A stretch of 64,000 nt of DNA from Gemmatimonadota bacterium. Its GTDB lineage: Bacteria; Gemmatimonadota; Gemmatimonadetes; Longimicrobiales; Gaopeijiaceae. Position 1 is the stretch's first letter, and each line of letters starts with the position of its first letter. Location: assembly GCA_022826005.1 (NCBI GenBank), contig JAJDVT010000084.1:1-64000 (forward strand), in the 5' to 3' direction. This document shows positions 25,552 through 33,673 of this stretch, one piece after another. Both the position numbers and the translations under genes were made by a program. The notes below the pieces were generated by a model. It was not told the origin of the DNA, did no database searches, and was given only the letters and a program-made list of their open reading frames with translations.

Positions 25552-28500
25552 GAATCTTCCTCCTTCATGCCATACTCCCGTGCTGCGGCTTCCGCGGTAA
25601 CATACCCGTCGAGCACGTCTGCGCGCACCTTATCGCGGGCCCGGCGGCGCGGGTCCCCCAGCCCCCCGCCCCCCGGCGTCGCCATCACGATCCGGTGTCC
25701 TGGCGGCACCACCTCGCGGCCCTTCACGCGCAACTCCCCCGCGCCCGGGACGTGGACCCGCCCGGGAGCGCCCGCCCCACCCCCCTCCCTGCCCCGCGCG
25801 GCGTTGCGCACCCGCTCGAACATCTTGGAGACGGCGAAGGCCGCCCCTTCCGCGTGCGCAACCTCCATCACCTGACCCAGACCGCCCCGGTGCTCGCCCG
25901 GCCCGCCCGAGTCCGGGATGTACTCCTTCCGCCAGAAGATCAGCGGCGCGACCGTCTCGGTGATCTCGATCGGCGTCGAGCGCACGCCCGACGGGAACGC
26001 GGTCGCCGAGAGGCCGTCCTTGCCCGGGCGGGCCCCGGTGCCGCCGGTGTGGAAGGGGTTGACCACGAAGGGCTCCGCGTCGCCATACCCGTATGAGCCG
26101 GCCAGCCCCGGGCCTCCCATGATCACCGGGTTCCAGAGGCAGGACGCGCCCTCGGCAGGGACGGAGCCGGGGGGCATGGCCTGGCCGAGCGCGCCGAGCA
26201 CCACATCCGGCAGCATCTGGCCGATCGAGTGGCGCGCCGAAACCGCGGCCGGCGGCGGCGCGTTGAGGAGGCAGCCGCGCGGAGCAGTGACGGTGATCGC
26301 GCTCAGGGAGCCCGCGTTGTTGGGGACTTCCGAGCCGACCACGCAGCGGACGCCGAAGGACGCGTAGGCCCGCGTGTAGGTCTCCGGCACGTTGATGCCG
26401 TACGGAGACATCGGCGAGGTGCCGTCCCAGTCGATGCGGATGCCGTCGGGAGTGGCGGTCAGCGCGCAGACCAGTTCGAGGTCCTTGTCGTAGCCGTCGA
26501 TGGTCATGCGGTGGCGGTAGGTGCCGGGGCGCAGGGCGCGGATGCGGTCGAGCATGGCGCGCCGCGAGGCGGTGACGATCATCTCGGCGAGGTCGTCAAG
26601 CGAATCGAGGCCGAATTCGGTCATCATGGCGACGAGGCGCTCGCACCCGGTCTCGTTGCAGGCCGCGAGGGAGTACAGGTCGCCCTGGGCGACATCGGGC
26701 TCGCGCACGTTCGCGCGGACCATCCGCATCAGGGTCTCGTCGACCTCGCCGGCGCGGATGAGGTAGCCGATCGGGATGCGGATGCCCTCCTCGAAGACCT
26801 GGTTGGCGTCGGCGCCGAAGCCGCGGCCACCAACGTCGGCGATGTGGCTGGTGGCCGCGAATAGCGCGACCAGGTCGCCGTGCAGGAAGGCCGGGGTGAC
26901 GACCGTGAAGTCGTTGAGGTGGCCGGTGCCCTCCCAGGGGTCGTTGGTGACGAGGACATCGCCCTCGCGCAGGGTGTGAACGGGGTGGTCGCGCAGGAAA
27001 CACCCCACCGAGGCGGCCATCGCGTTGACGTGCCCGGGTGTCCCCGTGACCGCCTGGGCCAGCATGCGGCCCTTGAGGTCGAAGACGCCCGCCGAGAGGT
27101 CGCCAGCTTCGCGGACCGGGGTCGAGAAGGCCGTACGGACGAGAGTCCTGGCCTGTTCCTCGACTACCGACAGCAGCCGGCTCCACATGATCTGGTCCTC
27201 GAGGACGGAGACGCCGGTGCGGGCGGCCCGGCGGACACGGCGTTCGACGAGGAGGTGACCGCCGGGGAGGACGAGGGCTTCCCAGCCTTCCGGGACGACG
27301 GTGGTGGTTTGCTCCTCGGCGATGAGGGCGGGGCCGGGGATGGCGGCGCCGGCGCGCAGGTCGGGGCGATGGTGGACGGCGGCGGCGACGTGGCCTTCCG
27401 CGGCGCTCGCGAAGAGGTCGGCGAAGGCGGGCGGAGTGGGGTGGGACGGGGGATGGCCGGGGGGGGACGTTTCAGCTGAAACGCCGCGACTTGCGGCTGC
27501 GTCCCGACTTGCGGCTGAGGCGTCGCGATTTGCGGCTGAAGGGTCGCGATTTGCGGCTGCGACAGCGGGAGTTTCAGCTGAAAGGCAGAGGGGCCCGGCA
27601 GCAGTGGAGGACGTTTCAGCTGAAACGCGGGAAGTCTCGGATGCAACACAGGACGTTTCAGCTGAAACGCCCCCCGGCGCCGATACCACCAGGGTCCAGC
27701 TCAGCACCTCGATGTCGAGCCCGGGGATCGTACGCCCGTACACCGTTTCGTAGGCGTGGTCGAAGGCGGCGCGCAGCGCGGCGACTGGCTCCGGGCCCAC
27801 TTCCGAGTTCGCGGCCACGTCCGGGTCCGCTTCCGAGTCCACTGCCGAGCCCGCTTCCGAGTTCGCCTCCGAGTTCGCCTCCCGGCCCGCTTCCGAGTCC
27901 CGGGCGGCCACCACCCCCCGCGGCAGCTCCACCCCGATCTCGTGACCCTGCCCCACGTACCGCATGTACGCATGGGCGCGCTCCGTCGTCTCGGCTCCCG
28001 GGGCACCGCTCCCCACCACCGCCGCCGCCTCCGCCCTCATCCCGGCGAGCACCTCGCGCACCAGCGCCGCATCGAACCCGGAGAGGCGCATGTAGCGGCT
28101 CTGCACGACCTCGAACGAGATCGGCGCCAGCAGGAACCCCACCGCCGAGCCCACCCCCGCATGTCCCGGCACGATGAACCGGTCGACCTCGAGCTTCTCC
28201 GCCACGCGCGCCGCGTGGATCGGCGCCGATCCCCCGAACGCCACCACCGTCCGCCCGGTGAGCCCCTTCCCCCACTCGATCGCGTGGGTGCGCGCGGCGT
28301 TGGACATGTTCTCGTCCACCATCTCGCTCACCCCCAGCGCGGCCACCCCCGTCTCCATCCCCAGCCTGCCGCCCACCCGGCCCGCGATCGCCGCCTCGGC
28401 CCGGCCCCGGTCCAGCCCGATCGCGCCCCCCGCAAACAGCTCGGGATCGATGCGCCCCAGCACCACGTCGGCATCGGTGACGGTCGGCTCTTCCCCGCCC

Positions 28501-29702
28501 CGCCCGTACGCCGCCGGACCCGGCTCCGACCCCGCGCTCGCCGGCCCCACATGAATGCGGTCCAGATCGTCCACCCCCGCGATCGACCCGCCCCCCGCCC
28601 CGATCTCCACCATCTCGATCACCGGGATCCGCACGGGCAGACCGCTGCCCTGCTTGAAGCGGTAGCTGCGCGCCACCTCGAAGGTGCGCGAGTGGAGCGG
28701 CTCGCCGCCGTCGATTACGCAGAGCTTGGCGGTGGTGCCCCCCATGTCGAAGGAGAGCACGTCGCCTAGCGCGAGCTCCCGGGCGAGGTGGCTCGCCAGG
28801 ATCGCGCCGCCGGCCGGGCCCGACTCGACCAGTCGGATCGGGGCCGCGACGGCGGTGTCCAGGGTAGTCAGTCCGCCGCCCGAGGTCATCAGCAGGAAGG
28901 GGCAGGCGAGGCCCTCGTCGCGCAGCGCGGCCGCGAGGCCCGTCAGGTAGCGCGCCATCAGCGGCTGCACGTAGGCGTTGGCGCAGGCCGTGGAGAGGCG
29001 TTCGTATTCGCGGATCTCGGGGCAGACGTCGGAGGCGAGGGTGACCGCCAGGCCGGGCCGCTCGGCTGCGAGGATCTCCGCGATGCGGCGCTCGTGCGCG
29101 GGGTTGGCGTAGCCGTGGATGAGCCCGACCGCGACCGACTCGACCCCGTGCCGGTCAAGGTGGGGCAGGACGGCCCGCATGGAGTCCTCGCAGAGAGGGA
29201 TGAGGACCCGGCCGCGCCGGTCGACGCGCTCGGTGACGGGCAGGCGCAGGTGGCGCGGGACCAGCGGCGGCGGCCGGTCGACCCCGATGTCGTACTGCTC
29301 GAATCGGTTCTCCTGGGCCATCTCGAGGGCGTCGCGGTGCCCTGCGGTCACGATCAGCGCGGTCTTCGCGCCCTTGCGCTCGATGATCGCGTTGGTGGCC
29401 AGGGTCGTGCCGTGGATGACGAGCCGCACCGCAGCGGGGGCCACCGCGGCCATCTCCAGGACCTGGCGCACGCCTTCCAGAACCCCCCGCTCCGGGGCCG
29501 CCTGCGTGGTGAGGACCTTGGTGGTGACGAGCCGGCCGCGCGCTTCGAGCGCCACATCGGTGAAGGTGCCGCCGATGTCGACGGCGAGGCGTGCGCCATC
29601 GGTCCGGGCGCCGCCAGTTCGGCTTCCGTCAGCTAGGGGGCCGCGCGGCCCGCACTCCTCGGCATCTGCGTCCGTCCCGCTGGCCCCCGCGCCGTCAGCC
29701 AT
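25548..29702 (-). CDS. Fused hydantoinase A/B (5-oxoprolinase-type) ATP-dependent amidohydrolase
   Basis: A 1384-residue fusion. Residues 38-810 are HyuA-like: the ASKHA ATP-binding start V-D-I-G-G-T-F-T-D-V, F-D-M-G-G-T-T-A-K near 340, and G-A-G-G-G-S-I-A. Residues 830-1384 are HyuB-like, with typical L-F-A-A-T-S-H-I-A-D-V-G-G-R-G-F-G and D-G-T-S-P-M-S. Such enzymes open 5-oxoproline or hydantoins, or carboxylate ketones, with ATP. Fusion of A and B occurs in eukaryotic 5-oxoprolinases and in some bacteria. Between them lie two low-complexity inserts: an acidic Ser/Glu/Ala segment at about 595-635 and a heptapeptide repeat at about 678-747. The gene overlaps the SDR gene by 8 nt upstream and the esterase gene downstream. 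Confidence 0.88.
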   Translation of the reverse strand: MADGAGASGTDADAEECGPRGPLADGSRTGGARTDGARLAVDIGGTFTDVALEARGRLVTTKVLTTQAAPERGVLEGVRQVLEMAAVAPAAVRLVIHGTTLATNAIIERKGAKTALIVTAGHRDALEMAQENRFEQYDIGVDRPPPLVPRHLRLPVTERVDRRGRVLIPLCEDSMRAVLPHLDRHGVESVAVGLIHGYANPAHERRIAEILAAERPGLAVTLASDVCPEIREYERLSTACANAYVQPLMARYLTGLAAALRDEGLACPFLLMTSGGGLTTLDTAVAAPIRLVESGPAGGAILASHLARELALGDVLSFDMGGTTAKLCVIDGGEPLHSRTFEVARSYRFKQGSGLPVRIPVIEMVEIGAGGGSIAGVDDLDRIHVGPASAGSEPGPAAYGRGGEEPTVTDADVVLGRIDPELFAGGAIGLDRGRAEAAIAGRVGGRLGMETGVAALGVSEMVDENMSNAARTHAIEWGKGLTGRTVVAFGGSAPIHAARVAEKLEVDRFIVPGHAGVGSAVGFLLAPISFEVVQSRYMRLSGFDAALVREVLAGMRAEAAAVVGSGAPGAETTERAHAYMRYVGQGHEIGVELPRGVVAARDSEAGREANSEANSEAGSAVDSEADPDVAANSEVGPEPVAALRAAFDHAYETVYGRTIPGLDIEVLSWTLVVSAPGGVSAETSCVASETSRVSAETSSTAAGPLCLSAETPAVAAANRDPSAANRDASAASRDAAASRGVSAETSPPGHPPSHPTPPAFADLFASAAEGHVAAAVHHRPDLRAGAAIPGPALIAEEQTTTVVPEGWEALVLPGGHLLVERRVRRAARTGVSVLEDQIMWSRLLSVVEEQARTLVRTAFSTPVREAGDLSAGVFDLKGRMLAQAVTGTPGHVNAMAASVGCFLRDHPVHTLREGDVLVTNDPWEGTGHLNDFTVVTPAFLHGDLVALFAATSHIADVGGRGFGADANQVFEEGIRIPIGYLIRAGEVDETLMRMVRANVREPDVAQGDLYSLAACNETGCERLVAMMTEFGLDSLDDLAEMIVTASRRAMLDRIRALRPGTYRHRMTIDGYDKDLELVCALTATPDGIRIDWDGTSPMSPYGINVPETYTRAYASFGVRCVVGSEVPNNAGSLSAITVTAPRGCLLNAPPPAAVSARHSIGQMLPDVVLGALGQAMPPGSVPAEGASCLWNPVIMGGPGLAGSYGYGDAEPFVVNPFHTGGTGARPGKDGLSATAFPSGVRSTPIEITETVAPLIFWRKEYIPDSGGPGEHRGGLGQVMEVAHAEGAAFAVSKMFERVRNAARGREGGGAGAPGRVHVPGAGELRVKGREVVPPGHRIVMATPGGGGLGDPRRRARDKVRADVLDGYVTAEAAAREYGMKEEDS
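27460..27672. repeat. 21-bp coding minisatellite in the hydantoinase gene, including four 14-bp palindromes
   Basis: About ten in-frame 21-bp units encode variants of V-S-A-E-T-S-x and P-S-A-A-N-R-D. The palindrome GTTTCAGCTGAAAC occurs at 27469-27482, 27613-27626 and 27655-27668, and with one end mismatch at 27571-27584; the spacings are 102, 42 and 42 bp. It lies in the linker before the end of the HyuA half. Confidence 0.85.
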
Positions 29703-30483
29703 CTTCCCTTAGCGGAACGGTGTAGTTGAGCGACAGCCGGCCCCCGTCCGGGAAGATCGTGTCGCCGGTCACGTACGACGCGTACTCCGACGCCAGGAAG
29801 ACGGCGATGGTCGCGACCTCGGAGGGGTCGCCGGTACGGCCCAGGGGTGTGCGGGACAGGATGGTGCGCCGCGCCTCCTCGTTGTTCATCGTCACCTTGG
29901 CCATCTCGGTGTGGATCGTCCCGGGGCCGATGGCGTTCACGCGGATGTCGTGTGGGGCGAGCGCCATCGCCATCACCCGGGTGAGCTGCTGGATCCCGCC
30001 CTTCGAGACCGCGTACGGCAGCTGGTCGGGGATGGCCACGACCGAATTCGTCGAAGACATGTGGATGATGCTGCCCCTGATGCCCCGCTCCACCATGTGC
30101 CGCGCCACCAGCCGGCTGAGCAGGAAGGGGCCGCGCAGGTTCACCGCCAGCACCCGGTCGAAGTCCTCCACGGTTCCGTCCAGGATCGAGCCGGAGACGA
30201 TGATCCCCGCGTTGTTGAGGAGGATGTCGCAGGCGCCGAAGCGGTCGAGGCAGGCTGCGAGCACCGCGTCGCAGTCCTCCTCCAGGCTGACATCGGCGCG
30301 CACCGCGGCGGTCGCCCCTCCCGTGTCCTCCTCGATCCGGCGGGAGGTGGCGGCGCACTCCTCGTCGAGCACGTCCGCGAGCACCACCCGGGCCCCGTGT
30401 TCGGCGAAGGCGCGCGCACATGCGGCCCCTATCCCCCGGGCCGCCCCCGTCACGATGGCGGTCCTGCCCGCGAGCGAGATCAT
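29695..30483 (-). CDS. Short-chain dehydrogenase/reductase
   Basis: A 262-residue classical SDR: NAD(P)-binding T-G-A-A-R-G-I-G at residues 12-19, N-N-A-G near 90, catalytic Ser in M-S-S-T, and Tyr/Lys in Y-A-V-S-K. An Asp at the end of strand 2 (L-A-D-V) suggests NAD preference. Start ATG 30483 overlaps the DinB stop as ATGA; the far end overlaps the hydantoinase start. This coupling suggests a shared catabolic or detoxification pathway, but the substrate is unknown. Confidence 0.9.
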   Translation of the reverse strand: MISLAGRTAIVTGAARGIGAACARAFAEHGARVVLADVLDEECAATSRRIEEDTGGATAAVRADVSLEEDCDAVLAACLDRFGACDILLNNAGIIVSGSILDGTVEDFDRVLAVNLRGPFLLSRLVARHMVERGIRGSIIHMSSTNSVVAIPDQLPYAVSKGGIQQLTRVMAMALAPHDIRVNAIGPGTIHTEMAKVTMNNEEARRTILSRTPLGRTGDPSEVATIAVFLASEYASYVTGDTIFPDGGRLSLNYTVPLREDG

Positions 30484-30953
30484 CAGCTGTAGGGCATCTT
30501 CGGCGCCTTGCCCAACAGGCGGGCGTACACCGTGAGCGCGCCGCGATGGTGGGCCGAGTGGTCGGAGATGCCGTTCACGATCGTGTACCGCGGCGCACCC
30601 CCCATGATGCGCTTGTCGGGAATCGACGCCCGCAGCTCCTCCTCCGAAGCCGATTCGACCGCCGCGATGGCCGCCTCGTAGGCCCGAACCAGCCACGCAT
30701 TGGCCTCGTCGAGCGAAGTCACGGCCTTCACCGCCGCGATCATCCCTTCGAAGTCCATGTTCCAGCCCTCGCCGAAGGCTCCCTCCACAAACCAGTCGAC
30801 GGAGTCCGCCGCATGTGCGACGTGTCCAGCGACCGTGTAGAGCTCGCTTTGGGGTGCGAAGCCGGAGTCCTCTTCGGTGAAGGTGGACGCGGTGGCCTGA
30901 AAGTACTTGAGTGAAGCGCGAAGCTGGGAGACGAGCGTTTCTTGCATTGTCAC
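30483..30953 (-). CDS. DinB-family metal-binding protein
   Basis: A 156-residue four-helix-bundle protein of the DinB/YfiT superfamily. Metal-binding histidines are in H-V-A-H-A (near residue 44) and in D-H-S-A-H-H-R-G (near 130), the usual three-His arrangement. Family members include thiol-dependent transferases such as bacillithiol or mycothiol S-transferases; a specific role is not clear. It is the first gene of the minus-strand run, divergent from a serine hydrolase gene with about 125 nt between the starts. Confidence 0.85.
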   Translation of the reverse strand: MTMQETLVSQLRASLKYFQATASTFTEEDSGFAPQSELYTVAGHVAHAADSVDWFVEGAFGEGWNMDFEGMIAAVKAVTSLDEANAWLVRAYEAAIAAVESASEEELRASIPDKRIMGGAPRYTIVNGISDHSAHHRGALTVYARLLGKAPKMPYS

Positions 30954-31078
30954 GGGATACCTTGAGGTTCATTGTGGGTAACGTGGCGGCACGAAAGCTG
31001 CTCCAAACGGAGTTGGACCCTTGCAATCGACGCCGGGGCGCCCCAAGTCTAGCGGAGGTCCCCGCAGGAAGGAAACCG

Positions 31079-32419
31079 ATGTTGACAGCTCTTCACACGC
31101 GCGGAGCGGATGGGTTCCGCACGACACCAGCCGCCACCGCCGGCCTGTTTCGCACGGGCATGCTCTTCGCGGCGGCCCTCTTCCTCACGCATCTCGGCGC
31201 CGTGGCCGCAACGGCCCAGGAGCTGCCGCGCGCCGAACCGGAGGTCGCCGGTTTCGCACCCGAAGGAATCGACCGGCTCGATGCCTTCCTCGACGACTAC
31301 ACCACCGACGGAAGCCTTCCCGGCACTGTGCTGATGGTGCTCCGCGACGGAACGGTCGTCTACGAGAGGGCGGCCGGGTATCGGGACATCGAGTCCGGGG
31401 ACAGGATGCGCACGGACGCGATCTTCCGCATCGCGTCGCAGACGAAGGCGATCGTGAGCGTGGCCGTGATGATCCTTCAGGACGAAGGCGCCCTCCTGAT
31501 CTCCGACCCGGTCGCCAGGTATCTCCCGGCCTTCGCCCGCACCACCGTGGCCGTCCCGAGGACCGAAACCCCCGGGTATGAGGTCGTCGGCGCCAACCGG
31601 CGCATCACGATCCGCGACCTCCTCACCCACACGGCGGGCGTCGCCTATGGGGGCGGACCCGGCGGCGACCAGTGGCGCGATGCCGAGATCACCGGGTGGT
31701 ACTTCGCGCACCGCGACGAGCCGATCCGGGAAACCGTCGACCGCATGGCCGGGCTGCCCTTCCAGGCCCAGCCGGGCTCGCGCTTCGTCTACGGCTACTC
31801 CACCGACATCCTCGGCGCCCTCGTCGAGGAGGTCTCCGGCATGAACCTGGACGAGTTCCTCTACCGGCGGATCTTCGAGCCGCTGGGGATGGAGGACACG
31901 TTTTTCTACCTGCCCCCCGACCGGATCCGGCGGCTGGCGACGGTCTACGGCCACGACGGCGAGGGCAACCTCGTTCGCTCGCCGGACGGCCCCGGGATGA
32001 ACACCCAGGGCCAGTATACATCGGGCCCGCGGATCAGCTTCTCCGGCGGCGCCGGGCTGCTCTCGACCGCCCGCGACTACGCCCGCTTCCTCCAGATGAT
32101 GCTGAACGGCGGCACGCTCGGCGACGCGCGCATCCTGTCCCCCGCCAGCGTCGTGCTGATGACCTCCAACCACATCGGCGACCTGATGGGCCCCGGCACC
32201 GGATTCGGGCTGGGGTTCCAGGTCCGCCTGGACCTCGGGGCGGCCGGCGCGCCCGGTTCGGTCGGGGACTACGGCTGGGGCGGCGCATACCACACCACAT
32301 ACTGGGTCGATCCGGCGGAGCGGATGGTTGTGGTCTACTTCACCCAGCTGCGGAGCCCGCGGCCGGTCGACGATCACGGGAAGTTGCGCGCGCTGGTGTA
32401 TGGGGCGCTGGCGCGTTGA
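31079..32419 (+). CDS. Secreted serine hydrolase (beta-lactamase class C/esterase family)
   Basis: A 446-residue exported enzyme with a Leu/Ala signal ending A-T-A-Q. The nucleophile is S120 with K123 in S-Q-T-K. The second motif is Y-G-Y-S in place of the usual Y-x-N, and a G-G-A-G-L segment followed by W-G-G-A-Y near the end stands where K-T-G is found. These variations are common in esterase-type members (EstB-like) rather than true beta-lactamases. The ATG at 31079 follows a GGAAGGAAA purine-rich stretch. Confidence 0.88.
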   Translation: MLTALHTRGADGFRTTPAATAGLFRTGMLFAAALFLTHLGAVAATAQELPRAEPEVAGFAPEGIDRLDAFLDDYTTDGSLPGTVLMVLRDGTVVYERAAGYRDIESGDRMRTDAIFRIASQTKAIVSVAVMILQDEGALLISDPVARYLPAFARTTVAVPRTETPGYEVVGANRRITIRDLLTHTAGVAYGGGPGGDQWRDAEITGWYFAHRDEPIRETVDRMAGLPFQAQPGSRFVYGYSTDILGALVEEVSGMNLDEFLYRRIFEPLGMEDTFFYLPPDRIRRLATVYGHDGEGNLVRSPDGPGMNTQGQYTSGPRISFSGGAGLLSTARDYARFLQMMLNGGTLGDARILSPASVVLMTSNHIGDLMGPGTGFGLGFQVRLDLGAAGAPGSVGDYGWGGAYHTTYWVDPAERMVVVYFTQLRSPRPVDDHGKLRALVYGALAR

Positions 32420-32486
32420 CCCGCGGGCCTTGCCGGGCGAAGCACAGTCTGGCTAGAGTGTTGGAAACAGATGGAGTAAAGCCAGA

Positions 32487-33593
32487 GTGATTCTCATAGA
32501 CCGGCACACGATGTCCGGCGAGGGCCCGTTCCACGCCACGCTGCGGATCAAGCCTGCGGCCCGCATCCAGCTTACCGATGTGCGCGGCAAGCTGCTGGAC
32601 GAATTCGGCGACGACTTCACGAAGTACACCCGGTCCTTCTACATCTCCAATCACACGACCGCCGGATACCTGGACCAGCGGCTGGCCGAACTGCTGGAAC
32701 ACGACGGGCGAGGGATTCAGGGCTACCTGCAGCTCTTCCGGGAGCTCTTTCCGCCCGATGCAGGCTATGTGCACGACAAGATGCACCTGCGGACCGAACT
32801 GTCGGAGGAGCAGCGGGCAAGTGAACCGCTGAACGCCGATTCCCACCTCACCTTCATCGGCGCCGGGCTGCGCAACTCCGCGTCATACGAGCTGGTCGGT
32901 ACGGAGCCGGTCTGGTTCGTGGAACTCGACGGCGTGCACCTTGGGGGAACCCGTCACCGGCGCACCTCGGTCATCGCGTACGACGACGAGGAGGAAGTGG
33001 CGCGGAAGGTCATTCCCGTCCAGTCGTCGCAGCACGCTATCGACGCGTTGAATCTGCGCGATCCGGCCCTCGGGTTCATCGGCACCCTGGAGAAGATGGT
33101 GGCCCGTCACAACGTGGCGTTCGGCCGCTTCGACGTGTCGCTGCCCGAAGACGAGCAGGACGCGGGCCTCACGGTGAACGAGTACGAACCGCTGCTGATG
33201 AACTACGATCTGCGCAACGCGCTCCGGAACCCGTTCCGGTTCATGGCCCAAACCGGAAAGGACGTTCGGGACGTGCTGCGCGACCCCCGCACCATCCCCG
33301 CCAAGGCGATCAACTTCGCGCAGTTCGACGCGGTCCAGGCCCTGAACCAGGTGCTCGACCGGATCGGGCTGCGCGACTCGGTGGTGGAGCGCGTGGTCAA
33401 CAAGGCGGTGGCGCTGCCCGTGTCACACTTCCTGCGCATGAAGAGGGCGTTCAGCCTGCCGGTCCTGGACCGCCGCGGGGACGGGGCCGGCGAGATCGGC
33501 TGGGGCACCTACCAGAGCCCGATCCTGGTGCAGTGGAAGGGGGCCGCGGGGAAGACGCGCACGCTGGAAGTGAGGCTCGTGCGGTTCGTCTGA
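32487..33593 (+). CDS. YjbQ/UPF0047-like protein with an added C-terminal domain
   Basis: A 368-residue protein from GTG 32487. Residues 1-170 match the YjbQ fold: F-Y-I-S-N-H-T-T-A-G-Y, then N-A-D-S-H-L-T-F-I-G-A-G-L, then V-E-L-D-G, with the histidines that bind metal or phosphate in the family. Members are normally about 130-150 residues; here roughly 200 further residues follow that I cannot assign. They have mixed alpha/beta character, with the conserved-looking stretch F-A-Q-F-D-A-V-Q-A-L-N-Q. YjbQ proteins have weak thiamine phosphate synthase activity; the physiological role is uncertain. No signal peptide. Confidence 0.7.
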   Translation: MILIDRHTMSGEGPFHATLRIKPAARIQLTDVRGKLLDEFGDDFTKYTRSFYISNHTTAGYLDQRLAELLEHDGRGIQGYLQLFRELFPPDAGYVHDKMHLRTELSEEQRASEPLNADSHLTFIGAGLRNSASYELVGTEPVWFVELDGVHLGGTRHRRTSVIAYDDEEEVARKVIPVQSSQHAIDALNLRDPALGFIGTLEKMVARHNVAFGRFDVSLPEDEQDAGLTVNEYEPLLMNYDLRNALRNPFRFMAQTGKDVRDVLRDPRTIPAKAINFAQFDAVQALNQVLDRIGLRDSVVERVVNKAVALPVSHFLRMKRAFSLPVLDRRGDGAGEIGWGTYQSPILVQWKGAAGKTRTLEVRLVRFV

Positions 33594-33673
33594 GTCGGGG
33601 GCGGCGTATCACGCGACCGCCGCCCGGTCGGGGCCAATTGCTCCGCCGCTCGCGTGCCCCCTACCTTCCCACC

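Noticed and set aside
27469-27668. CRISPR array
   Set aside because: The repeats are in-frame coding units with 7-nt to 28-nt variable parts, no spacer-like unique sequences and no cas genes.
31079-32419. True antibiotic-resistance beta-lactamase
   Set aside because: The Y-x-N and K-T-G motifs are replaced by variants typical of esterase-type serine hydrolases.
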